From Sutterella sp. (lineage in GTDB: Bacteria > Pseudomonadota > Gammaproteobacteria > Burkholderiales > Burkholderiaceae_F): DNA of 60,534 nucleotides. The position numbers were made by a program, and so were the translations under genes. The stretch lies in NCBI GenBank assembly GCA_020025955.1, contig JAHHRF010000006.1, positions 1-60,534 of the forward strand, in the 5' to 3' direction. This document shows positions 43,816 to 51,236 of this stretch, in pieces (positions within the stretch are counted from its first letter, which is position 1; every line of letters begins with the position of its first letter). Below the pieces are notes generated by a model. The model saw nothing but the letters and a program-made list of their open reading frames with translations, did no database searches and had not been told where the DNA came from.

Positions 43816-44349
43816 TTATACGAGGTTTTGGTGTTGCCACAAGTGTACCCCGAGAACGCCTAAAAAGGCGGTCCCAAAGAGCACATGGGCACCAATGCCA
43901 CCCCAACCTAAGGCGAAAATGCTCACCCCTAAAGCCCCCATCATGAAGCGATTCGTCACGCGACGGGCAATGAACTTCAAGGAGTGGTTGCCGGCACCGG
44001 CCACCTTCACAGCAAGCTTACCAATGGTGTGGTTCACCGTGCGAAGGGTACGGTCGAGCTTAATTTCGCATTCCGTGGGTTCGGGCAACTCGGGCACCAT
44101 CCCCACCATCATCGAGGCGGCCCCTTCGAGCGTTTCCAAGACGGTCTTAGTGGAGATTAAGCGTTCACGCCAGAGCACCAACACAGAGCCCACGGTCGGG
44201 TTGATGGTGACCTGGTAGACGCCTTTGAGACCCAGCAACCAATCACGCACCATCTGCTGCGTGGCTTCGTCCATACCCTTCACGGCACTGTGACGAAGGC
44301 GCAAGCGCCCAGGGATTAAGCTACGAATGCAATCTTTAAATTCAGCCAT
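43816..44349 (-). CDS. HMA-like membrane protein with arginine-rich motif (ferrosome accessory-like)
   Basis: 177 residues. An N-terminal ferredoxin-like HMA-type fold without the metal-binding CxxC (SLIPGRLRLRHSAVKG then VTINPTVGSVLVLW), an amphipathic middle and two C-terminal membrane helices (about 132-170). The GRxRxR motif at residues 14-19 is like the arginine-rich motif described for proteins of fez (ferrosome) clusters and for the N-termini of P1B-6 ATPases. It lies 20 bases after the ATPase gene. Function inferred: partner of the ATPase in building or loading an iron-storing compartment. Confidence 0.7.
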   Translation of the reverse strand: MAEFKDCIRSLIPGRLRLRHSAVKGMDEATQQMVRDWLLGLKGVYQVTINPTVGSVLVLWRERLISTKTVLETLEGAASMMVGMVPELPEPTECEIKLDRTLRTVNHTIGKLAVKVAGAGNHSLKFIARRVTNRFMMGALGVSIFALGWGGIGAHVLFGTAFLGVLGVHLWQHQNLV

Positions 44350-44369
44350 TTTCTTTGGTCCTTTTTCTC

Positions 44370-46802
44370 TTAGGCCAAGCGGGGCAACGCCGGCAAGGGC
44401 TTATGCATCACTTGACGTACGTTTTCGCAAAGGTCCTTCACGTTTTCCACGGCGCTCGCGACGAAATGGGGTTCCCCATCGTAGTGCCCTAATTCCGGGC
44501 GCATCGCATTCAAGCAGACAGCGATCGTGGTCGTGTTGTGAAGGAGTGCCGACATCACGGGGGTTAAGATCCCAAAGAGACCCCCCGCTAAGAAGAGCGT
44601 ATTTAACCCAACGGTACCCGCCACGTTTTGCTTAATGCGAACCATGGTGGCTTCCCCTAAGTCCATCGCCATTAAGAGGTGTTCTAAGGAGCACTCTAAG
44701 ACGACGTCTGCAACTTCCTGGGCAATGTCGGTGGAGTCACGAAGCGTGGCCCCCACGTGTGCGGAGGTAAGCGCCGGGGAGTCGTTAATCCCGTCCCCAA
44801 CCATCAAGACCTTCGCGCCCTCTTCCTTTAAGCCCAACACATGGTCGGCCTTATCGGACGGCAGGACTTGCGAGCGGTATTCGTCGATCCCGAGCTTCTT
44901 AGCGACGGCATTGGCCGTACGCTCATCGTCACCCGTCAACATAATGATGCGCTTGCCGCGCGCCTTTAATTTCTGGATCACGTCCACGGCTTCAGGGCGA
45001 ACCGGGTCTTCAATACCGAGAAGCCCGATGAGTTTCCCACCCCAAGCCACGTAGAGCACCGTCTTACCTTCGCCGGCTAAGCGACGGATGTGCTCGATCG
45101 CCTGAGAGCAATCCACCTTTTCATCGTCTTCGACGAAGTGGCGCGACCCGAGAATGACGCGTTCTCCGTCAATCACGGAACAAATCCCGTGAGCGACCAC
45201 GTATTCAACTTCCGTTTCGTGCTGTTCTTCGTAGTGATCCAAGCCCTTCACCTCCGCAGCATGCACCACGGCACGGCTCACCGGATGGGGGAAATGCTCT
45301 TCTAAGCACGCCGAAATACGAAGGAGTTCGTCTTCATCGTACTTGTCGGTCAAGGTCACGACGTCCGACAACGTGGGCTGCGAGCTCGTCAACGTCCCCG
45401 TCTTATCAAAGACGACGGTATCGACTTCCGACAACGCTTCTAAGTAGCGCCCGCCCTTAATGAGGGCACCGCGCGCCGTCCCTTCCTTCATGGAGGAGAG
45501 AATCGCCAAGGGCGTGGCCAAGCGAATGGCGCAACTGTAGTCCACCATCAAAACGGCAGCCGTACGGTTTAAGTCACGCGTGAGCAAGAAGACGAGCCCC
45601 GCCAACGCAAAGTTAAAGGGCACGATGGCATCGGCAAACTTCGTAGCCTTAGCTTCAACGCCCGCCTTAGCGAGTTCACTTTCTTCCACGAACTTGATGA
45701 TTTTCGCTAATCGCGTCCCGTCCCCAATCTGGGTCGGACGAATGCCAATTTCCCCGTCTTCTACAACGCAGCCCGCGAAGACCGCGCCACCGACGTCACG
45801 ACGAACGGCTACGGCTTCACCCGTCATGGTGGCCTGGTTCACGGCGGCTTCCCCATCAACGACAACGCCGTCGACCGGAATCACGCTCCCCATACGGACA
45901 ACGACCACGTCGTCCAAGGTCACGTCAGAGAGTTGGATATGTTCTAACTCGTCGCCACGGCGCACCCAAACCTGATCGCACTTCACCGACAACTGTTCAG
46001 CGAGCGAATTCATGCTCTTCTTACGGGCATAGTTTTCAAGCATTTCGCCTAAGCCCAAAAGAAGAATGGTGAGACCGGCCGTACGGAAGTCACGACGAAG
46101 TAGCGAAATCCCCACCGCCGCCGCATCCAAGACCGCAACGTTTAAGTTCCCCTTTAAGAGTTCCTTCACGCCATCGACCATGATGGGGATCGCCCCCAAG
46201 AGGACGTTGATGGAGTTGACCAACAAGGGCATGAAGCGATTCAGAATCAAGTGGCGCGCCAAGGGACCGAAGTCCAAGTTCGCCTCTTGCATCCCGTCGG
46301 CTAATTCCTCATGGGTTTCCACCTTGGGCTTCATTAAGCCCAAAGCACGGCCCACTGGCTCAATGATGCGCGTTTTAAAGGGCATATTGGCCCAGCCCGA
46401 CTCCAAGGCCGAGAGGATTTGCTTGATTAAGGGGTTAGCTTTAAAGACGGCAATGAGCATCTCAAGGCGCGTCGTGGGAAGCGCCACCGGGTGCGAGCCT
46501 CGCGTCATCGCGGGTAAGCTTTCACGCGTTTCAGCCACGTCCTTAACGAGCGCCTGACGCTCTGCACGCAAAATCGGAGGATTCTCGACTAAGCTCGCCA
46601 AGTAGTCCGCCACGCGAGCGCGGGCCTCGACCGTTTCGTAGGTCACGATCACCGAGCCCGTACGCGGGTTCACGGTGACGCCCGTCACGTCCGTTAAGCT
46701 ATGTAAGTCGTTCGCAATGAGTTCGGCCGAAGCGTGCGAGAGCACGTCTCGCGTACGCCAACGCTGACGATTGCCGACTTCATGAATAAGAGAAAAAAGC
46801 AT
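44370..46802 (-). CDS. P1B-6-type metal ATPase, FezB-like
   Basis: An 810-residue P-type ATPase. A degenerate HMA-like N-terminal domain (VTGVTVNPRTGSVIVTY) has no CxxC but an arginine-rich start (NRQRWRTR). It shows the actuator TGEA (327-330), the ion-binding span with DYSCAIRLATP (SCA at 423-425 in place of CPC/CPx), the phosphorylation motif DKTGT (Asp466), HP (506-507) and GDGIND (669-674). SCA marks the P1B-6 group, whose characterised members (FezB) move iron into ferrosomes. Fur-like boxes lie upstream of the cluster. Alternatives: a manganese or other divalent-metal exporter. No clear ribosome site precedes the ATG. Confidence 0.85.
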   Translation of the reverse strand: MLFSLIHEVGNRQRWRTRDVLSHASAELIANDLHSLTDVTGVTVNPRTGSVIVTYETVEARARVADYLASLVENPPILRAERQALVKDVAETRESLPAMTRGSHPVALPTTRLEMLIAVFKANPLIKQILSALESGWANMPFKTRIIEPVGRALGLMKPKVETHEELADGMQEANLDFGPLARHLILNRFMPLLVNSINVLLGAIPIMVDGVKELLKGNLNVAVLDAAAVGISLLRRDFRTAGLTILLLGLGEMLENYARKKSMNSLAEQLSVKCDQVWVRRGDELEHIQLSDVTLDDVVVVRMGSVIPVDGVVVDGEAAVNQATMTGEAVAVRRDVGGAVFAGCVVEDGEIGIRPTQIGDGTRLAKIIKFVEESELAKAGVEAKATKFADAIVPFNFALAGLVFLLTRDLNRTAAVLMVDYSCAIRLATPLAILSSMKEGTARGALIKGGRYLEALSEVDTVVFDKTGTLTSSQPTLSDVVTLTDKYDEDELLRISACLEEHFPHPVSRAVVHAAEVKGLDHYEEQHETEVEYVVAHGICSVIDGERVILGSRHFVEDDEKVDCSQAIEHIRRLAGEGKTVLYVAWGGKLIGLLGIEDPVRPEAVDVIQKLKARGKRIIMLTGDDERTANAVAKKLGIDEYRSQVLPSDKADHVLGLKEEGAKVLMVGDGINDSPALTSAHVGATLRDSTDIAQEVADVVLECSLEHLLMAMDLGEATMVRIKQNVAGTVGLNTLFLAGGLFGILTPVMSALLHNTTTIAVCLNAMRPELGHYDGEPHFVASAVENVKDLCENVRQVMHKPLPALPRLA

Positions 46803-46904
46803 AGTGTCTCAATAGAGCGCACGACCCATTCCCACGTTTTTTTGGGAAAAGAAGTCGCGCTGCATAGAACAAGTCCAACGGCGTCAAAGGGGGTCACGCC
46901 ATCT

Positions 46905-46941
46905 TTAAAAAAAAGCGGTCGGGGTTAATGTTCCGACCGCT
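46905..46941 (-). terminator. Intra-cluster terminator between the small membrane gene and the ATPase
   Basis: Perfect 9-bp GC-rich stem AGCGGTCGG / CCGACCGCT followed by eight T on the minus strand, 23 bases after the stop of 46965-47246. Strong by eye; read-through would set the ratio of the first product to the ATPase. Confidence 0.9.
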
Positions 46942-46964
46942 CATCCACTTGGACGCTTAACTGA

Positions 46965-47246
46965 TTAAGCCTGTTCAACCTGAGCCGGAGCCTGGGCCTG
47001 AGCCTGTTCAGCCTGGGCCTTCTTTTCCTGGCTCTTCACCTGGGCTTCGGCCACGGCGTCAGCGATGTCTTCCTTCGCGGCTTCAACAAAACCCATGGCC
47101 TTTTCCTTCAAGTCCATGCCGCCGGCTAACAAGTCGGTCGCTAAGGGCTTCAAGTCCAACTTACCACGGCTCACCGCGACAGCGCCCAAGGCACCAACGA
47201 CTAAACCACCCACAAAGAAAAGACCGTACTTAGCAGCATTATTCAT
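46965..47246 (-). CDS. Small membrane-anchored YtxH/DUF6110-like protein
   Basis: 93 residues: one N-terminal membrane helix (KYGLFFVGGLVVGALGAVAV, about 6-25), then a charged helix with KEKAMGFVEAAKEDIADAVAEAQ and an Ala/Gln-rich tail. Similar small single-span proteins accompany P1B-6 ATPases in gut anaerobes, and a membrane-anchored small protein is part of known ferrosome clusters. Good ribosome site (GGAGAG). It has a strong promoter and its own terminator before the ATPase gene, consistent with an abundant structural component. The family assignment is tentative. Confidence 0.68.
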   Translation of the reverse strand: MNNAAKYGLFFVGGLVVGALGAVAVSRGKLDLKPLATDLLAGGMDLKEKAMGFVEAAKEDIADAVAEAQVKSQEKKAQAEQAQAQAPAQVEQA

Positions 47247-47367
47247 TTTTCATTCTCTCCACATGCCTTGGTTCAAAAATCCGAACCCCTAGGCATGCTG
47301 ATTCGATTCGGATAAAAGGAGGCGTTCTCAGAGGGGAGATCCCTCTAAGACGTTGTCTAATGGTTTC

Positions 47368-47395
47368 ATTTTAACCCCCAAGACCGGACTGTCAA
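47368..47395 (-). promoter_or_regulatory. Sigma70 promoter of the putative ferrosome cluster
   Basis: Minus strand TTGACA (47395-47390, perfect), 16 bases, TAAAAT (47373-47368). Leader about 115 bases. Confidence 0.7.
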
Positions 47396-47444
47396 GTTAT
47401 CTTGGGTTAATTTTTTAATATTAAGCGATTATTAAAGATAATAC

Positions 47445-47459
47445 TGAAAACGCTTCTCA
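47445..47459. promoter_or_regulatory. Fur-like box
   Basis: TGAAAAC-g-CTTCTCA, about 50-65 bases upstream of the -35 box. It matches the 15-base palindrome found elsewhere in the window. Confidence 0.42.
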
Positions 47460-47506
47460 TCCACAGCGCCAAAAGCCCTCCAGAGTAGCCTTTCAGGGCG
47501 TTTAAC

Positions 47507-47525
47507 AAGAACGATTACCATTTCA
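47507..47525. promoter_or_regulatory. Fur-like 19-mer
   Basis: On the minus strand TGAAATGGTAATCGTTCTT agrees with the classical 19-base Fur consensus at about 12 positions. Confidence 0.4.
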
Positions 47526-47581
47526 AAGGATCATCTTTTAGTCAAAGAAAATAATGACGATAGCTTTGCGTTTAAATGAAA

Positions 47582-47596
47582 TGAAAATATCTCTCA
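47582..47596. promoter_or_regulatory. Fur-like box
   Basis: TGAAAAT-a-TCTCTCA; the left arm is good, the right arm is weaker. It overlaps an 8-bp inverted repeat. Confidence 0.35.
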
Positions 47597-47682
47597 TTTC
47601 ACTTTTGAGTTTGGCCTGCCTTGGGGGCGCCTCTAGGTCACTCACCGACCCTGACTCCCTTCTTCCTTAGACAGGGGCAAAC

Positions 47683-47719
47683 GAAAAAAAGGCAGGAAAC
47701 ACCTGACGTGTCCCCTGCC
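47683..47719 (-). terminator. Terminator of the gene at 47747-48376
   Basis: GGCAGG(G/A)(G/A)ACAC / GTGT-CCTGCC type stem with two mismatches, then seven T on the minus strand. Confidence 0.8.
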
Positions 47720-47746
47720 CTCTGGGTATGAGAAAAAGGCTACGCT

Positions 47747-48376
47747 TTAACTCAATACGCGTTTCTTTTGCTGGGCTTCGCCCACGGCTTCAGCTAAGGC
47801 CCCTAAGCCTTCCACACGTTCTAAGCCTTCAATCTGACCGAGGAATTCCCCGTTTAAGAGACTCTCCGTGATGGTAAGCGTCGTGATGTGGAAATTTAAA
47901 ACCTGCAAGATGGCCTTACGAAAGCCCGTCTGCTCTTCGATGGGAAAGGAAAAGCCCATACCCATATCGTCGAGCCCAAATTCCAAGTCTTCCACGGCCC
48001 CAAAGCGCAATAACTCGCTGAAGACCCCAGAGGCGCCCTTCAAGCGGCAGATTAACGCCATGCGCTTGTAGTCGGAGAGGCTCATGGGCACGCGAAATTC
48101 GTTCCCCGGATAGCCCACGTCCATGTGAGCCTTAAAGCGGCAAAGGAGCGAATCGTGACCAATTTCCAAAGCGATATCTGCAGGCTGATCGGGCTTCCCC
48201 TTCACAACCATGTCCTGGGGCAAACTCCACATCGCCACAATGCCACCGCGTTGTTGGTCGGAGTAGTCGGCCGTCACTAAGACTTGTTCTTCAAAAGCGC
48301 CCTCACGCTCTTCATCCGTGGGGTACTCTTCCGTCAGGAAAACGTCGGTATTGTCTTCGTCGTTGTTATTACTCAC
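47747..48376 (-). CDS. Conserved-looking cytoplasmic protein, unknown function
   Basis: A protein of 209 residues from a GTG at 48376. An ATG at 48481 would place a terminator hairpin (48419-48454) inside the coding region, so the GTG is preferred; GAGAAAG lies upstream. The protein is acidic with an N-terminal disordered stretch (NNNDEDN), then an alpha/beta body with no membrane helix or catalytic motif recognised. LEFGLDDMGMGFSFP and HITTLTITESLLNGEF are the most distinctive parts. Confidence 0.6.
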   Translation of the reverse strand: MSNNNDEDNTDVFLTEEYPTDEEREGAFEEQVLVTADYSDQQRGGIVAMWSLPQDMVVKGKPDQPADIALEIGHDSLLCRFKAHMDVGYPGNEFRVPMSLSDYKRMALICRLKGASGVFSELLRFGAVEDLEFGLDDMGMGFSFPIEEQTGFRKAILQVLNFHITTLTITESLLNGEFLGQIEGLERVEGLGALAEAVGEAQQKKRVLS

Positions 48377-48418
48377 AGCGGTAATCTTTCTCGTAGTGCG
48401 TCGTTGAATGAAACCATT

Positions 48419-48454
48419 AAAAAAGGACGTGGCCACCAATCGGTTACGTCCTTT
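48419..48454 (-). terminator. Terminator of the alcohol dehydrogenase gene
   Basis: AAAGGACGT / ACGTCCTTT, 15-base loop, then TTAATGG on the minus strand. Downstream of the stop at 48554 and inside the overlong frame of the next gene. Confidence 0.72.
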
Positions 48455-48553
48455 GGGCTTTAAAGCCTTTCTTTTTCTCAAAGTGTAACGACTTTGAGAT
48501 GAAATGGGGAAGGCGGACTCATTTTTTTCCTGTCCCCTTCCCTCCTGTAGATT

Positions 48554-49726
48554 TTAGGAGCCCGACGCCGTGGTGAGAATCGCCACCACGTCCGAGGCTT
48601 CGAGGGGTTGCAGATGCCCCACGGTGCCCTTACGACAGCAGTGCGCCGCCAAGACTTCCACGGGGCAATCTTCGGCGCCTAATTCCGCCAAGGTTAAGGG
48701 GAGCCCCAAATTCAAGAAGAAGCCACAGAGCTTTGCAATCCCCAAACGAATCGTATCGGCGTCAACTTCTTGCGGCTGCACCCCCATCACACGAATGGCA
48801 AAGCGCACAAAGCGCTCAGGGTGCTTTTCGGAGACATACTGCATCCAAGCCGGAATCACGACCGCGAGCCCTGCGCCATGCACAATCTCAGGGCGCCAGC
48901 CCGAGAGTTCATGCTCAATGGCGTGGCACGCCCAGTCTTCAACGCGCCCCAACCCAAAGTAGCCATTGTGAGCAAAGGTCCCCACCATGGCGATCTGGCA
49001 CCAGCTATCGAAGTCCGAGGAATCTTCATAGACCTTGGGACCGTAGCGCATGGCACAACGCAGAGCGGCTTCTGCCTGCCAGTCGATGTAGTTGGTGGCC
49101 GTGCTCGGGCTAAAGTAGCGTTCCATGATGTGGCTCATCATGTCGACGAGCGCGGCGGCAATCTGCTCTTTCGGAAGGCTCTGGTAAAGGGACGGATTAA
49201 TAATCGCCACCTTCGGACGAATGTGTTCATTGCCCATCCCCGTTTTCGTGGTGCCTTGGGTGATCACGGAGCGAATGCTCTGCTCGGACCCAGTTGCGGG
49301 CTGCGTCGGCAATGCAATCACAGGGATAGCCGACTGGGGTTCGGCTTTCCCTTCATAGAAATCCCAAACGTCGCCCTCGTACGTCATCCCCGCAGCCACG
49401 GCTTTGGCGACGTCCATCACAGAGCCGCCGCCTAACGCCAGAATCACTTCGACACCGGTTTCTTTAAAGCTCGTAATCCCCTCGTAGACGCGATCCACGG
49501 TGGGGTTGGGACGAATCCCCGAGAGTTCCTTCACTTCCATCCCTGCTTTCGCTAAGGACTCTTTAACGCGGTCGTAAAGACCGTTGGCCTTTACCGAGCC
49601 CGAGCCCATCACTAAGCCCACGACGCCCGAGTGCCCCACGATCTGACGAGCATATTCGCCTACGGTGGACTCCACGTCACGACCAAACACTAATCGGGTG
49701 GGATTGAAATAGGTAAAGTTTTCCAT
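48554..49726 (-). CDS. Iron-containing alcohol dehydrogenase (YqhD/butanol dehydrogenase type)
   Basis: 390 residues, family length. N-terminal dinucleotide-binding half with LALGGGSVMDVAKA (about residues 95-108) and a metal-binding C-terminal half with ligands in VDMMSHIMERYF, HAIEHELSG and VHGAGLAVVIPAWM. The FNPTRLVFG start is typical of the NADPH-dependent BDH/YqhD group that reduces aldehydes. A monocistronic unit with AAGGAAG before the ATG. The physiological aldehyde is unknown; detoxification or fermentation are both possible. Confidence 0.92.
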   Translation of the reverse strand: MENFTYFNPTRLVFGRDVESTVGEYARQIVGHSGVVGLVMGSGSVKANGLYDRVKESLAKAGMEVKELSGIRPNPTVDRVYEGITSFKETGVEVILALGGGSVMDVAKAVAAGMTYEGDVWDFYEGKAEPQSAIPVIALPTQPATGSEQSIRSVITQGTTKTGMGNEHIRPKVAIINPSLYQSLPKEQIAAALVDMMSHIMERYFSPSTATNYIDWQAEAALRCAMRYGPKVYEDSSDFDSWCQIAMVGTFAHNGYFGLGRVEDWACHAIEHELSGWRPEIVHGAGLAVVIPAWMQYVSEKHPERFVRFAIRVMGVQPQEVDADTIRLGIAKLCGFFLNLGLPLTLAELGAEDCPVEVLAAHCCRKGTVGHLQPLEASDVVAILTTASGS

Positions 49727-49771
49727 CGCGCTTCCTTTTCGCTCTGCTGGGAATGGTTTTGGGTTAAGGAT

Positions 49772-50575
49772 TTAGGCTAAACGGCGACGACGCGTATCAA
49801 AGAGACACACGGCGGCGGCCGCCGCAACATTTAAGCTTTCGCAATCGTCTTCAATAGGAATATAAAAACGACGTGCCGTCTTGGCAAGGGCTTCTTCGCT
49901 CACGCCCGGACCCTCTGCGCCAAAAATCCAGCACACGGCCTCACGGGTGTAGTCGTCGGCGGCAAAGAGATCTTCCCCGCCTCGAGCGTCAGCCGCCAAA
50001 ATCGTCCCTTGAAAGGACTGGGCTAAGTCCTCTACCGTCACGTTTTCGTAAAGTCGCACACCCGCGTGCGCCCCCATCGCCGCACGAAGCACTTTGGGGC
50101 TCCAAAGTTGCGCCGTCTTGGGGCTCGCGGCCACGTGGCGAATGCCAGCGGCTAAGGCCGTACGAATTAAGGTGCCGGCGTTCCCCGCATCTTGCACGCC
50201 ATCCAAGTAGAGGAGATCGTCGTCTAATTCATCGGGTAACGTCTCCGTCGGAATTTCCACTTCGAGCATCACCCCGACGCCATGCTCCACGGGCGAGAGG
50301 TGCTTGTAGAGGCTGGGCGCCAACACAAAGGCGCGCGCCTCTGGGTGCTGGTCCAACGTATAAAACCCTAAGGTCTTGGCTTCTTCGGTGGCGGTTTCGC
50401 TAAAGACGACGGAGACCACCTTGAGGCCACGCTCTGCGCCAAAGACTTCCGTTAAGTGGGCGCCTTCCGCTAAGGTGGCACCAAACTTCTTTAAGGCACG
50501 GGGTTCCGTTGCCAAACGCTTCCAGCGCTTAAATTTGGGATTCTGATCGCTAAGGATCGATTCAATAGAACTCAC
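49772..50575 (-). CDS. SpoU/TrmH-family RNA 2'-O-methyltransferase
   Basis: A protein of 267 residues from a GTG at 50575, seven bases after rnhB. An N-terminal substrate-binding domain (about 8-105) precedes a SPOUT domain with LDGVQDAGNAGTLIRTALAAG (motif 1), IFGAEGPGVSEEAL (motif 2) and IPIEDDCESLNVAAAAAVCLFDTRR (motif 3). It methylates rRNA or tRNA with S-adenosylmethionine. The exact nucleotide is unassigned. Last gene of the lpx block, as in many betaproteobacteria. Confidence 0.92.
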   Translation of the reverse strand: MSSIESILSDQNPKFKRWKRLATEPRALKKFGATLAEGAHLTEVFGAERGLKVVSVVFSETATEEAKTLGFYTLDQHPEARAFVLAPSLYKHLSPVEHGVGVMLEVEIPTETLPDELDDDLLYLDGVQDAGNAGTLIRTALAAGIRHVAASPKTAQLWSPKVLRAAMGAHAGVRLYENVTVEDLAQSFQGTILAADARGGEDLFAADDYTREAVCWIFGAEGPGVSEEALAKTARRFYIPIEDDCESLNVAAAAAVCLFDTRRRRLA

Positions 50576-50582
50576 GTTACTC

Positions 50583-51236
50583 TCACTTCTTCGTTAAATC
50601 TTGGGCTAAACGTTCGGCAATCGGTCGAAACGTCTTGCGATGAATGGGGGTGACGCCAAGCGAGGCAATCGCCTCCATGTGCGCTTTCGTGCCATAGCCC
50701 GCATGCTGGGCAAAGCCGTAACCGGGATACGCCGCATCCATTTCTTTCATGAGCGCATCACGCGCCGTTTTCGCGAGAATACTCGCCGCGGACACTTCCG
50801 CATAGGTGGCGTCAGCCTTGGGGATAGCAACAGCCTCCACCCCTAAACTCGGGGGGACTTTGTTGCCGTCAATCACGCAAAGTTCAGGTTTAACCGTCAA
50901 GCCCTCTACGGCACGCTTCATCGCGGTTAACGTCGCTTGCAGAATGTTGATACGGTCAATTTCTTCGGCGTCACTCCACGCAATCGCCCAGGCAAGCGCT
51001 CGCTCCTTAATTAAGGGGGCGAGTCGATCACGCGCTTTTTCGCTTAATTGCTTACTGTCGTTTAACCCCTCAATGGGTTGCGCCGGATCCAAAATGACAG
51101 CGGCTGCACAAACGGGGCCCGCTAAAGGACCACGCCCGGCTTCATCCACCCCGGCAATGAGGCGAGGGGTTGCGGTCTCTTCCCCGAAGAGGGAATCCAT
51201 CGACGCCATCGAGGGCGAGACTTTCGCTTTAGCCAT
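50583..51236 (-). CDS. rnhB: Ribonuclease HII
   Basis: A protein of 217 residues from the ATG at 51236, which overlaps the lpxB stop by eight bases (ATGGCTAA), giving translational coupling; a start further upstream would lie deep in lpxB. It cleaves RNA in RNA-DNA hybrids and excises single ribonucleotides. Visible motifs: GVDEAGRGPLAGPV (catalytic Asp-Glu), NDSKQLSE, CVIDGN and the later aspartate in the KADATYAEVSAASILAK region. Confidence 0.95.
   Translation of the reverse strand: MAKAKVSPSMASMDSLFGEETATPRLIAGVDEAGRGPLAGPVCAAAVILDPAQPIEGLNDSKQLSEKARDRLAPLIKERALAWAIAWSDAEEIDRINILQATLTAMKRAVEGLTVKPELCVIDGNKVPPSLGVEAVAIPKADATYAEVSAASILAKTARDALMKEMDAAYPGYGFAQHAGYGTKAHMEAIASLGVTPIHRKTFRPIAERLAQDLTKK

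Larger units (their letters stand above)
47247..47682. other. Regulatory spacer upstream of the putative ferrosome cluster
   Basis: About 440 bases without a gene, AT-rich, with a consensus promoter (47368-47395), Fur-like boxes at 47445-47459, 47507-47525 and 47582-47596 and an inverted repeat TGAAATGA / TCATTTCA (47577-47584 / 47594-47601). Confidence 0.6.
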
